In this document: one piece after another, positions 10,403-19,948 of the stretch
Numbering within the stretch: the stretch's first letter is position 1
Layout of the letters: every line of letters starts with the position of its first letter
NCBI GenBank assembly: GCA_050954285.1
Contig: JBPBPL010000017.1
Span: 84,520 to 148,519, forward strand
DNA from: Mucilaginibacter_A sp050954285
GTDB lineage: Bacteria; Bacteroidota; Bacteroidia; Sphingobacteriales; Sphingobacteriaceae
Direction of reading: 5' to 3'
DNA length: 64,000 nucleotides
Made by a program: the position numbers and the translations under genes
The notes under the pieces: generated by a model
Told to the model about the DNA's origin: nothing
The model's input: the letters and a program-made list of their open reading frames with translations, nothing else
Databases searched by the model: none

Positions 10403-12982
10403 ATGATGCAGTCGAAAATTAAATATCTGTTTTTTTTACTTCTGGTTATCGGTACTTCAGCACACGCACAAGCCCCAAAATCAGTTGTAAAAAACTATAT
10501 TTATATCGATAAAAAAGGCATTATCCGGTATTCTGCTAACCATCAAAAAGCTTACTTTTTTGGGGTTAATTATACGGCCCCTTTTGCATACGGTTACCGT
10601 GCTTTGGGTGTTTTAGGAATTGATAGGAAAAAAGAAATTGATGCCGATGTTTACCACCTGGCACGGATGGGCATTGATGCTTTCCGCGTGCATGTTTGGG
10701 ATACCGAAATAACGGATGCTGCCGGCAACCTGCTGCAAAATGAGCACCTGCAATTGTTTGATTATCTGGTTGCCCAGCTGGAAAAACGGCACATCAAAAT
10801 ACTGCTTACGCCGCTTGCTTTTTGGGGAAACGGCTACCCGGAAAAGGATAAACATACAGCAGGGTTTTCCAGCATTTATGATAAAGGGCAGGTTACCATA
10901 AATGAAACTGCCATCCGGGCGCAGGAAAATTATTTAAAGCAGTTTTTGCAGCATACCAATCCATACAATCGTTTAGCTTATCGGGATGATCCTAATATTA
11001 TTGCTGCCGAATTAAACAATGAACCCAAACATAGTGGGCCGAAAAACAAAGTAACCGAATATGTAAATCGTTTGGTTGCAGCAGCCCAAAATGCCGGCTG
11101 GAAAAAGCCGCTTTTTTACAATATCAGCGAGTCTTTTACTTATGCAGATGCGGTTGCAAAATCCAATGTTAATGGTTTTAGTTTTCAATGGTATCCGGTT
11201 GGCTTGGTTGCAAGACATGAAAACTTTGGTAACTTTTTACCAAATGTAGATCATTATAAAATTCCTTTTCTGGATACCATCCCCGAGTTTAAAAACAAAG
11301 CGCGCCTAATTTATGAGTTTGATACCGGAGACTTACTGCAATCATGCATGTATCCGGCAATGGCCAGAAGTTTTAAAAAAGCCGGCATTCAATGGGCTAC
11401 GCAGTTTGCTTATGATCCGCTGGCTACCGCTTATGCCAACACCGAATACCAAACACATTATCTGAATCTGGCTTACACGCCTTCTAAAGCCATCAGTTTG
11501 TTAATTGCTTCTAAAGTATTTCATCAATTGCCTGAAAATCAAAAAAATACAGATTTTCCTGCTGATAGTATTTTTGATGCTTACCGCGTGAGTTACAAGC
11601 AAAATTTGAGTTTGATGAATACCAGCCACGAATTTGCTTACTCTAACAATACCACTGTAAAACCAGTTGATGTGGCAAAATTACAGCATATTGCTGGTGT
11701 AGGTAGTTCGGCGATAGTACAATACAGTGGTTACGGCGCGTATTTTTTAGATCGGCTCGAAAACGGTATCTGGCGGTTGGAAGTGATGCCGGATGCGATT
11801 TCCATACGCGATCCGTTTGCACAGGCATCATTAAAAAAAGAAGTTACCCGCATCCAATATGAAAGCCAGCAGATGCAAATTTTGCTGCCGGATTTAAGTC
11901 AGGTTTTTCACATCGAACAGCTGAATAAAGAAGGCAATGCTTCTTTTAGCACACAAAATTCAGTATTTAATATTGAGCCGGGCACTTATTTAATTACTAA
12001 AAAAGGTGTGCAAAACAAGCACTGGTCGGCACAAAGTACCTTCCAAAATTTGCATCTGGGCGAATTTGTAGCGCCAAAACCAATAGCAACTGCGCCGTTT
12101 GTTGTTGATCCAGGAGAAATAAATATTCCAGCAAATCAGCCTTTTACTTTAAAAATTAAAGTGGTCGGAGTAGATACTTCCCATCGGGTTGTACTGCAAA
12201 TCAATCAGATTTTCGGGCAATACCGCACCATTGCAATGGCGCGAAAATCAGCGTATGATTATGAAGCCAAATTGCCTTTCGAATTGCTTAGTCCGGGTTT
12301 GTTAAACTATCAGGTTTTCATTAAAAAAACTGGTCAGGAAACGATTGCATTTCCGGGAAATTTTATTGGTGATCCTTACGCTTGGGATAATTTTCATCAT
12401 GAAACATGGTCTGTTTTTGTGGCCTCACCGCAAACAGCTGTCAAATTATTTCAGGCAGATCAAGATTTGTCAAAGCTGATATTTTATTTGCCTGATTATC
12501 ACCATCAAAAAACAGCGTTAGTAGCTGCGGAAGAGACTGGCAAACTGGCTATCAAAATTTCATCCGAAATTAACAAAACCTGTGGCTGGCAATTGTTTGT
12601 GGGAGATCGATTGAAGAATTTTAAGTCTGAAGCTACTGCGTTTACTAAGCTAATTATCAGAGCCAAAACCGATCATCAGCCTATCAAAATTAAAATTGCT
12701 TTAATAGATGTGAATGCAGCTTCTTATGCTGCCTATGTTGCTGTTGATGAACGGTTTAGAGATATTGAAGTTTCGTTAAACAGTTTGCGCCCGGATTCTG
12801 CTTTGCTGCTGCCGAGGCCATATCCATCGTTTCAGCCGCTTTGGTTCAAAGCTAATTCTTTCGGTGCGTTTAGGCTGGATCAGTTAGATAAATTGGAAAT
12901 AATGCTTAACGAAAATTCATCCGAAACAAATGCTGATCAGCCTAAAAGTCTGGTTGTAGAATCTGTTTGGCTGGCCAGATAA
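10403..12982 (+). CDS. Secreted GH5-like (cellulase/mannanase fold) glycoside hydrolase
   Basis: An 859-residue secreted protein; the signal peptide ends near residue 23 (GTSAHAQ), and the start could equally be the second Met at 10406. Residues ~35-370 look like a GH5/clan-A barrel: FFGVNYTAP, MGIDAFRVHVWDTE, LLTPLAFWG, a putative acid/base E207 in AAELNNEPKHS, and a putative nucleophile E305 in RLIYEFDTGD. The remaining ~450 residues are beta-rich and unassigned, with an Ig-like segment (EINIPANQPFTLKIKVVGVD) and a C-terminal jelly-roll-like part (KLAIKISSEINKTCGWQLFVGD). No close family is recognised, so the substrate is unknown. A beta-glycan type enzyme beside a starch locus is unexpected. 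A terminator upstream suggests separate transcription. Confidence 0.7.
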   Translation: MMQSKIKYLFFLLLVIGTSAHAQAPKSVVKNYIYIDKKGIIRYSANHQKAYFFGVNYTAPFAYGYRALGVLGIDRKKEIDADVYHLARMGIDAFRVHVWDTEITDAAGNLLQNEHLQLFDYLVAQLEKRHIKILLTPLAFWGNGYPEKDKHTAGFSSIYDKGQVTINETAIRAQENYLKQFLQHTNPYNRLAYRDDPNIIAAELNNEPKHSGPKNKVTEYVNRLVAAAQNAGWKKPLFYNISESFTYADAVAKSNVNGFSFQWYPVGLVARHENFGNFLPNVDHYKIPFLDTIPEFKNKARLIYEFDTGDLLQSCMYPAMARSFKKAGIQWATQFAYDPLATAYANTEYQTHYLNLAYTPSKAISLLIASKVFHQLPENQKNTDFPADSIFDAYRVSYKQNLSLMNTSHEFAYSNNTTVKPVDVAKLQHIAGVGSSAIVQYSGYGAYFLDRLENGIWRLEVMPDAISIRDPFAQASLKKEVTRIQYESQQMQILLPDLSQVFHIEQLNKEGNASFSTQNSVFNIEPGTYLITKKGVQNKHWSAQSTFQNLHLGEFVAPKPIATAPFVVDPGEINIPANQPFTLKIKVVGVDTSHRVVLQINQIFGQYRTIAMARKSAYDYEAKLPFELLSPGLLNYQVFIKKTGQETIAFPGNFIGDPYAWDNFHHETWSVFVASPQTAVKLFQADQDLSKLIFYLPDYHHQKTALVAAEETGKLAIKISSEINKTCGWQLFVGDRLKNFKSEATAFTKLIIRAKTDHQPIKIKIALIDVNAASYAAYVAVDERFRDIEVSLNSLRPDSALLLPRPYPSFQPLWFKANSFGAFRLDQLDKLEIMLNENSSETNADQPKSLVVESVWLAR

Positions 12983-12996
12983 TGCTTTGAAAGCTG

Positions 12997-13053
12997 ATGC
13001 TTCTTTTATCATTATAAATTTCGGCAGTGATTTTTAGGCAATAAAAGGAGTAT
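12997..13053. repeat. Inverted pair of motif A after GH5-like gene
   Basis: ATGCTTCTTTTA (12997-13008), followed by TCATTATAAATTT, faces the variant TAAAAGGAGTAT (13042-13053). The layout is nearly the same as the 57-base pair at 6873-6929. Confidence 0.75.
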
Positions 13054-13155
13054 TGTAGTTTAATGTAAAGTTTAAACGGATTATAATTTTTTGAATTAAA
13101 CGATACCTCCAAAAAATCATCTGATTGTTCATTAAATGCCAAAGGTTAACGAAAC

Positions 13156-13962
13156 ATGAAGGATTTTTATGCTATGCTGGCCACAGATGTAAACTGTAAT
13201 CAGGTTGAAATACAGGAAGCTTATGAAAGCTTTTTGAAAACTTTTCCTGCTGTTTCCGGCCAAAATAGCCGACAATTTAAAAACCAGTTTAAAGATATCC
13301 GCCAAGCTTACGAAGTATTGAGCGACCCCGAAAAGCGGCGGCAATACGATCAGCAATTCAAAAAAATCCATCAGCCCAAGCAGCAGTATTATACCAAAGC
13401 TATTGACCTGACTTTTACCATCGTTTTGATATTTTTTACCATCGTTTTTGGTGATTATGTGTTCACTTCCATTCATCAGGCCAAAGCTGCCAAAACACAT
13501 AAAGCGGCAGTTAAAGTAGCGGCTTTACATCAATTAAAACTGCACAAAAAAGGACAGTTGGCCAAAACAAAAACACTTGATTATACTGCCAATATTAGTT
13601 CGCATGTTGTAAAAACTGATTCAATTATGGAACCACCAATTATTGATCAAGCCATATCCGACAATAAAAATTCAGAGAGCGGGAATGATCTCAACCTTGA
13701 TAAAAACACCAGCGCTCCAGATAACGTAAATAATGATCATAAAGCGGATGATAATGCCGGTTATTTATATACTACGGATTTAAAAGCAAATGAAACCGGG
13801 AAAATAAACCTCAGGAAAACAGGCAGTTACAATGCTGATATTATCCAGGTGATCCCAACCGGATCAAAAGTTTTTGTGTTGGAAAAAGGTAGTGTTTATT
13901 ACAAAGTGCAATTTGAAAACAGTATTGGTTACGTGCCGAAATGGACTTTAGCCTTGAAATAA
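13156..13962 (+). CDS. Membrane protein with degenerate J domain and C-terminal SH3-like domain
   Basis: A 268-residue protein with three parts. Residues 3-67 resemble a DnaJ J domain (FYAMLATDVNCNQVEIQEAYESF...FKDIRQAYEVLSDPEKRRQYDQ), but the HPD tripeptide needed to stimulate DnaK ATPase is absent (the loop reads TFPAVSGQ). One transmembrane helix follows at about 84-105. After a charged, low-complexity linker, residues ~205-268 form a bacterial SH3 domain (INLRKTGSYNADIIQVIPTGSKVFVLEKGSVYYKVQ...GYVPKWTLA). The N-terminal part would be cytoplasmic and the SH3 domain periplasmic. SH3b domains often bind peptidoglycan. Function unknown; without HPD it is more likely a binding module than a true DnaK partner. 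Confidence 0.75.
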   Translation: MKDFYAMLATDVNCNQVEIQEAYESFLKTFPAVSGQNSRQFKNQFKDIRQAYEVLSDPEKRRQYDQQFKKIHQPKQQYYTKAIDLTFTIVLIFFTIVFGDYVFTSIHQAKAAKTHKAAVKVAALHQLKLHKKGQLAKTKTLDYTANISSHVVKTDSIMEPPIIDQAISDNKNSESGNDLNLDKNTSAPDNVNNDHKADDNAGYLYTTDLKANETGKINLRKTGSYNADIIQVIPTGSKVFVLEKGSVYYKVQFENSIGYVPKWTLALK

Positions 13963-14429
13963 ATCACTGTTTAATTAAAATTTATTTAAGCCACATTAGT
14001 GGTTTTTTAGTAGATAAAAGAAGCTCTTTTCCACTGCTACTGCTCCGGTTTTGCTAATTAATTGTAAAATTTTATATTAATATCATCGCGTTTACCTGAA
14101 AAGACGCTTTTATTAAAAATTTATGGCTGTTTTTATCCCATAAAAATAATAATCCTATTGCTGATACTTTAAATTTTTTTGAATGAGTTGAAAAATAGTT
14201 GTTTTTGATAAATATCATTTATTCAAAATTAAAATTTCCAATAGAAACAATTAAAAATGATATCTAAAGTTAAATCAACTGGTTTTAACCACTATTGAAG
14301 CTTTTTGCTTTGATTTTTTTACATTGCTGATTGTAACAAGTGTACTTAATTGTAACCGCGCATGTTATTGAACGTAAGGAGTATAGATATTAAAGACAGC
14401 TACTGGCATTGCACAATTAATTACACAAA
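13963..14429. other. 467-base gap without recognisable gene
   Basis: AT-rich spacer before the large beta-helix gene. It holds one near-copy of motif A (TAAAAGAAGCT, 14015-14025) followed by no partner. I see no ORF, RNA or clear promoter of the TTTG-N19-TAnnTTTG form. Confidence 0.6.
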
Positions 14430-17400
14430 ATGTTATTTATGGGAAATTTTTACAACCGATTCAGTTCTAAATTTGTTTTATTAGTTTCAGTTATTTTATT
14501 TTATCATTTTCCGGTTTTTGCTACCACGTATTACGTTTCTACGAGTACGGGTGATGATAATCGCACCGCCCAGCAAGCTCAAAATGTGGCAACGCCTTGG
14601 CAAAGTTTGGCAAAACTGACTGCTATTAGTAGTCAGCTGCAAGGTGGCGACCAAATACTCTTTAAAAAGGGAGAAGTTTTTAGCGGTACACTTACCATCA
14701 ATGCTTCGGGCGCGGCTGGAAATCCAATTGTTTTTGGGGCATATGGAGATGGTGCCTTACCGGAGCTTACAGGCTTTGTAACGCTGAGTGGCTGGCAATC
14801 AAAAGGTGGCAATGTGTGGGAAGCTACGGTTTCAGGTGGCCTGTCTTATCTGAATACTGTAACTGTAAACGGAGCAGCAAAAGCAGTAGGCAGATACCCA
14901 AATGTTACTGCTTCTAACAGTGGTTATTTAACGTATGACAGCTTTAATACCAACGTTTCTATTACAGATAGTAAGCTGGCCGGGCAAAACTGGGCAGGCG
15001 GACAGATCGTAATGCGTAAAACACGCTGGATTATAGATCATAGTGAAATTAGTTCGCAGGCAGGTACTATGCTGAATTACACTTCTGCTTCAGGTTATTG
15101 GGGTGCTACGGGATATGGCTATTTTATTCAGAATCACCCGGGCACATTGGATATAGAAGGAGAGTGGTATTATCAAAATGGTAAGCTAGGTATATATTCA
15201 GGTAGCAATCCTGCTAATTATCAGGTGCGCGCCAGTGTAGCAGAAACACTAATCAAAATTTCTAGTCAAAACAACTTGTCTTTTCAAAATTTACGGTTAA
15301 GCGGAGCAATGGTGAGCGCTTTCGAGATCAGTGCTTCTCAAAATATCGATATAAATAATTGCGAAGTGCTGTTTTCGGGTAAAAATGCTATCAATGCTAC
15401 CAATACGCAAAGCCTCACAGTAGAAAATACGCTTATTACTAATACCGGTAACAATGCCATTAGCGTAAATGTTGGCAACGGTACCATTTTGAGAAATAAC
15501 CGGATTAAAAGTACTGCTACTAACGCTGGTTTAGGTGATGGAGGCGATGGTACTTATGAAGGTATCACGATTGGCGGCGACAATAATTTGATTAGCGGTA
15601 ATACTATCGATAGTACTGGCTATATTCCGTTGAGCTTTAGCGGAAATAATGTAACAATTAAAAATAACATCATCAGCAATTTTGATTTGGTTAAAGATGA
15701 TGGCGGTGGTATTTACACTTGGAACAACGGCTCAAACGCACCTCAAAACACCGGGCGAGTAGTTTCGGGAAATATCGTTCTGAACGGTATAGGTGCACCA
15801 GCCGGAACGGACAATACCAGCAAAGCTTATGCACACGGAATTTACATAGATGACAACGCCGGGCAGGTTGAAATCTCTAGCAATACGGTAGCTAATTGCG
15901 CCACCTACGGAATTTATGTGCACAATGCGCATGATCTGGTAATTAAACAAAATACACTTTATAACAATGGCACTACACAGTTAGTAATGGAGCATGATAA
16001 TGTGGCAGCCGATAAACCTATTTACAATTGCACGGTAACGGGCAATATATTGGTGGCTAAACTGGCTTCGCAACTGGCTGCAGAATATAAAACGAAGGAC
16101 AACGATATTGCCAATTTCGGCACCTTTGATCAAAATTATTATTATCGCCCGCTGGATAATGATCTGGTAATTGGTGTGCTACAGCAGGTAAACGGCGTTT
16201 ACAGTTACCGCACACTAAGCGTGGCCAGCTGGAAACTATTGTATGGTAAAGATGCTAACGCTGTTGCGCCTACGCATAAAGTCCCGGCTTATACGGTCAG
16301 CGCAGTTACAGGCAGCAACCAGTATGCCAACGGTACTTTTGATAGTAATACGGGTGGCTTGTATGCCTATGCATCGGCCAATAACTGCACGGCAAGCTGG
16401 AGCACGGGCACTCTGGATGGCGGCTCATTAAAAGTTTCATTTTCATCCATCACGAGCAGCACAAATTATGGGTCGGTAATTATTGGTGTAGGCAATGTTA
16501 CCGCTGGGAAAAGCTATCGCATAAAATTTAGCATGCTGGGTGGCAATACCGGGCAGGCAATTACTACTTACCTGCGCCAGAGCACAGGGGGTTATGCAGA
16601 TTTGTCGGCCAGGTTAGCAGCCACCATTACCAGCAGCAGAACAGAAAAAGAATTTTTGTTTACCGCTACGGCAAACGAAAGTAATGCCAGCGTGGTATTT
16701 GATGTGCCCGAGCAGTCTGCAGCACTGTATTTAGATAACCTCCGGTTGGAGCAGGTTACGGCTACGGCCACCAATCCTGATCAGTACATCAGCTTCTTTT
16801 ACAACACAAATTCTTCTACCCAAACCTTCAACACTGGGGGTCAAAGTTATGATGCCGCCGGAAATAGTTACGCCAGCAGTATCAAACTGGGTCCTTATTC
16901 TTCGGCAGTATTGGTCCAGGATACGGCAGCAACAAATACCACCGGTAGTGTTGCTGCCGTGAGTTGTACGGCTACCGGAACAATTTTAAGGGAAGAATGG
17001 GATAATGTAGGCGGTACCGGTATTGCTGATATTCCACTTCAAAAAACACCCACATCTACCAGCCAACTTACTGCTTTTGAGGGGCCAAAAGATATAGCGG
17101 ATAATTACGGCTCGCGTATCCGCGGCTACATTTGTGCACCGCAAACCGGTAGTTACACATTTTGGCTGGCTACAGATGATGCCGGAGAATTATGGCTTTC
17201 TACAGATGACCAGCCAGCTAATAAAGTGAGGATTGCTAATGTGGATGGTTGGACGAATTATCGGGAATTTGGTAAATATTCAACACAAAAATCAGTTGCC
17301 ATCACCTTGCAGGCAGGTAAAAAGTATTATGTAGAAGCCTTGCAAAAAGAAGGCGGCGGTGGCGATAACCTATCCGTGCAATGGCAGTTGCCGGATGCAA

Positions 17401-19043
17401 CGATGGAAACACCAATTGCTGGTAATCATCTTTCGCCTTATGTAGACACTACTACAGCTACGGTTGTGGCCTCAGGTTCCGGTTCGATTACAAGGGATGA
17501 GTGGGATAATATAGGTGGAAATACTATCGCAAATATTCCACTTCAAAACACACCAACTTCAACCGGGCAGATTACATCTTTTGAAGGGCCAAAAGATGTG
17601 GCTGATAATTACGGTTCACGTATTCGCGGCTATATTTTCGCACCGCAAACTGGCAGCTACACATTTTGGATTGCTGCGGATGATGCTGGCCAGTTGTGGC
17701 TTTCTTCGGATGACAGCCCTGCCAACAAAACCCAGATTGCTTATGTGGATAGCTGGACAAGCTTCCGCGAGTTTGGCAAATATTCAACCCAAAAATCTGT
17801 TACCATTACATTACAGGCAGGCAAAAAATATTATATTGAAGCTTTGCAAAAAGAAGGTGGCGGCGGCGATAATTTATCGGTGCAATGGCAGCTGCCGGAC
17901 GGAACAACCGAAACGCCAATTGCCGGAACCCATTTATCACCTTACATTTCCACCGCTGTTGATCAAACCATTACTTTTGCTGCTATCAGTGCAAAAACTG
18001 TTGGCGATGCGCCTGTTGCTTTAGCTGCAACAGCTTCGTCCGGTCTAGCCGTTAGCTTCAGTGTGGTTTCCGGCCCGGCAACTATCTCGGGCAGTACATT
18101 AACCATAACCGGCGATGGTACTGTTGTAGTACAGGCTTCGCAGGCGGGCAATGCTTCTTTTAATGCAGCAAATACAGTATCACAAAGTTTTGTAGTGTCT
18201 CCGGCTCCAACTACTTGCTCTGCTACTGGAACAATTTTGCGGGAAGAATGGCGAAATGTTCCGGGTAATAACATTTCAGATTTTTCTTTTCAAACCACCC
18301 CTACTTCAAGCAGTCAGCTAAGCACATTTGAAGGGCCCACAAATCAGGGCGATAATTATGCTTCCCGTATTCGCGGTTATATTTGCGCCCCGCAAACCGG
18401 CAGTTACGTTTTCTGGATTGCTGGTGATGATGCTGCTGAATTGTACCTTTCCTCAGATGATAATCCAGCCAATAAAGTTCGGATTGCAAATTTACTTAGC
18501 TGGACAAATTTCCGAGAATGGACAAAATTTGCTTCTCAACAGTCCGCCTCCATCAATTTAGTAGCGGGCAATAAATATTATATCGAAGCCATTCAAAAGC
18601 AAGGTGGCGGTGGCGATAATTTATCGGTACAGTGGCAGCTGCCTGGCGGAACAATTGAGAGTCCGCTACCCGGAAAATATCTTTCGCCATATAATGCATC
18701 TGCTGCAAGTACGCTTTTTGTGAAAGCTAACAGTAGCGTTACATCAGCAATTACAATTAACGGATTGGCAACTGAAACAGTTAAAATAGGCTTGTTTATC
18801 TATCCAAATCCGGCTGTACAGCAAACCAATGTAACATTTGCTTTGCCGGATGCCGGGCAAACTACTGTAACGATGTATAATGCTAAAGGTCAGATAATCA
18901 GCAAGTTATTTGATGAAGCAACTTCCGCAAATACACAAAACAGTTTTATGCTGAATGTTGGGCAGTTGCAAAACGGCGTTTATCTGATCCATTTAATCAG
19001 CGGAAACAATATGCTGACGAAAAAATTAATCGTGTTAAAATAA
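14430..19043 (+). CDS. Secreted right-handed beta-helix protein with three PA14 domains and T9SS sorting tail
   Basis: A 1537-residue extracellular protein. A signal peptide ends near residue 34 (FPVFAT). Residues ~35-600 form a parallel beta-helix of the pectate-lyase/GH-like type (TYYVSTSTGDDNRT..., then many N-rich turns such as LTVENTLITNTGNNAIS). A carbohydrate-binding-like segment lies near 630-780. Three PA14 domains follow at about 848-1008, 1017-1173 and 1263-1424, with an Ig-like module of MBG type (DQTITFAAISAKTVGDAPV) between the second and third. The tail (~1446-1537; IYPNPAVQQTNVTFALPDAG...GVYLIHLISGNNMLTKKLIVLK) is a type A T9SS sorting domain. Likely a cell-surface or secreted polysaccharide-acting or adhesive protein; the substrate is not known. 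An alternative start at 14439 is possible. Confidence 0.85.
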   Translation: MLFMGNFYNRFSSKFVLLVSVILFYHFPVFATTYYVSTSTGDDNRTAQQAQNVATPWQSLAKLTAISSQLQGGDQILFKKGEVFSGTLTINASGAAGNPIVFGAYGDGALPELTGFVTLSGWQSKGGNVWEATVSGGLSYLNTVTVNGAAKAVGRYPNVTASNSGYLTYDSFNTNVSITDSKLAGQNWAGGQIVMRKTRWIIDHSEISSQAGTMLNYTSASGYWGATGYGYFIQNHPGTLDIEGEWYYQNGKLGIYSGSNPANYQVRASVAETLIKISSQNNLSFQNLRLSGAMVSAFEISASQNIDINNCEVLFSGKNAINATNTQSLTVENTLITNTGNNAISVNVGNGTILRNNRIKSTATNAGLGDGGDGTYEGITIGGDNNLISGNTIDSTGYIPLSFSGNNVTIKNNIISNFDLVKDDGGGIYTWNNGSNAPQNTGRVVSGNIVLNGIGAPAGTDNTSKAYAHGIYIDDNAGQVEISSNTVANCATYGIYVHNAHDLVIKQNTLYNNGTTQLVMEHDNVAADKPIYNCTVTGNILVAKLASQLAAEYKTKDNDIANFGTFDQNYYYRPLDNDLVIGVLQQVNGVYSYRTLSVASWKLLYGKDANAVAPTHKVPAYTVSAVTGSNQYANGTFDSNTGGLYAYASANNCTASWSTGTLDGGSLKVSFSSITSSTNYGSVIIGVGNVTAGKSYRIKFSMLGGNTGQAITTYLRQSTGGYADLSARLAATITSSRTEKEFLFTATANESNASVVFDVPEQSAALYLDNLRLEQVTATATNPDQYISFFYNTNSSTQTFNTGGQSYDAAGNSYASSIKLGPYSSAVLVQDTAATNTTGSVAAVSCTATGTILREEWDNVGGTGIADIPLQKTPTSTSQLTAFEGPKDIADNYGSRIRGYICAPQTGSYTFWLATDDAGELWLSTDDQPANKVRIANVDGWTNYREFGKYSTQKSVAITLQAGKKYYVEALQKEGGGGDNLSVQWQLPDATMETPIAGNHLSPYVDTTTATVVASGSGSITRDEWDNIGGNTIANIPLQNTPTSTGQITSFEGPKDVADNYGSRIRGYIFAPQTGSYTFWIAADDAGQLWLSSDDSPANKTQIAYVDSWTSFREFGKYSTQKSVTITLQAGKKYYIEALQKEGGGGDNLSVQWQLPDGTTETPIAGTHLSPYISTAVDQTITFAAISAKTVGDAPVALAATASSGLAVSFSVVSGPATISGSTLTITGDGTVVVQASQAGNASFNAANTVSQSFVVSPAPTTCSATGTILREEWRNVPGNNISDFSFQTTPTSSSQLSTFEGPTNQGDNYASRIRGYICAPQTGSYVFWIAGDDAAELYLSSDDNPANKVRIANLLSWTNFREWTKFASQQSASINLVAGNKYYIEAIQKQGGGGDNLSVQWQLPGGTIESPLPGKYLSPYNASAASTLFVKANSSVTSAITINGLATETVKIGLFIYPNPAVQQTNVTFALPDAGQTTVTMYNAKGQIISKLFDEATSANTQNSFMLNVGQLQNGVYLIHLISGNNMLTKKLIVLK
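16972..18700 (+). repeat. Threefold PA14-coding repeat within the beta-helix gene
   Basis: Units of about 470 bases begin near 16972, 17477 and 18217. All contain matching stretches, for example the coding of QTGSYTFW/QTGSYVFW, GGGGDNLSVQWQLP and LSPY. Units 1 and 2 are closest; unit 3 is more diverged and is separated by an inserted Ig-like module. Domain duplication inside one gene. Confidence 0.85.
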
Positions 19044-19118
19044 AATGCTTGTATTTTTAGGTTGATTATTTTTGAAAAGAAAATTTGTTCAAAAATAATC
19101 AACCCAAAAAATAGCTGA

Positions 19119-19130
19119 TAAAAGAAGCAT
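19119..19130 (+). repeat. Motif A copy
   Basis: Exact TAAAAGAAGCAT, preceded by GA, about 75 bases after the beta-helix gene stop. Its reverse complement continues into AT-rich sequence with the usual TCAGCTATTTT flank. Confidence 0.75.
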
Positions 19131-19214
19131 TTTGATGCAACTTTCAAGCGTAATCTGCTGTAAAAGTAATTAACACAAACGTTTTGCAGATCAGGATATT
19201 GAAAAGGCAGCGGC

Positions 19215-19454
19215 ATGAAAAACGAAATGGAAGTATATTTTACCAGCCCGATTCTTGGGCAGATTTATGGCAGGGTTATTACAGAGAATGAGGATATGTA
19301 CCGGTTTATCGGGAAAAATGTATTAGTAAATATTGAGTTACGCCGTTTGGAATCTGGCTGGATCTGTGAAAAAGAACAGTGGCTTCACGATTCTCAGGTG
19401 GAGGAGATAGGCGAACAGATTGATAAGGCTGAACAGTGGAGTTCGGCCAAATAA
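19215..19454 (+). CDS. Small conserved-looking hypothetical protein
   Basis: A 79-residue soluble acidic protein starting MKNEMEVYFTSPILGQIYGRVI, with no signal peptide or membrane segment. No family is recognised. It reads like a compact beta-rich domain followed by a helix. It is convergent with the next gene and ended by a bidirectional hairpin. Confidence 0.6.
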   Translation: MKNEMEVYFTSPILGQIYGRVITENEDMYRFIGKNVLVNIELRRLESGWICEKEQWLHDSQVEEIGEQIDKAEQWSSAK

Positions 19455-19486
19455 ATAGTTATAGGTTAGCATTAAATTTATACCGA

Positions 19487-19517
19487 TAAAAACAGTATCT
19501 GCTACTTGATACTGTTT
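19487..19517. terminator. Bidirectional hairpin built from motif B
   Basis: Motif B (TAAAAACAGTAT, 19487-19498) contributes AAACAGTATC (19490-19499), which pairs with GATACTGTTT (19508-19517). It lies between two convergent genes, and its right arm overlaps the stop end of the complement-strand gene at 19517. The dispersed word here clearly forms part of a stem. Confidence 0.75.
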
Positions 19518-19765
19518 CAGGCACAGATTTTTTTAACCATCAGATGCAGATTATTGGCTTCTGTAGCTAAATAATGATGGATGTCTTCCAGGTCCTGATC
19601 AGAATTAAAACCTGCATGCAACAAAGAAATTAAACCCAGAATATTAGCTACAGATTTGTTAAAATCCCGACCAATGATACGTTGAATCTGTTCTTTAGAA
19701 ATCGATAACTGATTAACTAAATGATATTGTTTTTTTGTTAGTGGGGCGTTAATTAAAAATTCCAT
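19517..19765 (-). CDS. Small protein resembling a histidine-kinase dimerisation helix pair, without the His
   Basis: An 82-residue protein. Residues ~33-80 (RDFNKSVANILGLISLLHAGFN...DLEDIHHYLATEANNLHLMVKKI) resemble the DHp/HisKA helix pair of Bacteroidota PAS histidine kinases, where the usual text is like RDISHQLRNPLANILGL. Here the phospho-acceptor His is absent, and no ATPase domain follows. An orphan receiver lies 180 bases further along the same strand. It may be a phosphotransfer-like decoy, a dimerisation partner or a relic; this is inference. Confidence 0.55.
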   Translation of the reverse strand: MEFLINAPLTKKQYHLVNQLSISKEQIQRIIGRDFNKSVANILGLISLLHAGFNSDQDLEDIHHYLATEANNLHLMVKKICA

Positions 19766-19948
19766 CCTTAATCAGTTAATAAACGTTTACAAAAAACTCA
19801 GCTTACATTCAGTTTAATAGCTTAAAAATCAGCTATATTATGAATCGATAGAACCAAGTTAAATAATGTTTAGCTAATTATTGCTTTTGTAGAAAATTAT
19901 AAACTATTTATTGTTAAAAACGGTGTTTTTAAACTTTTAAACAGATTT

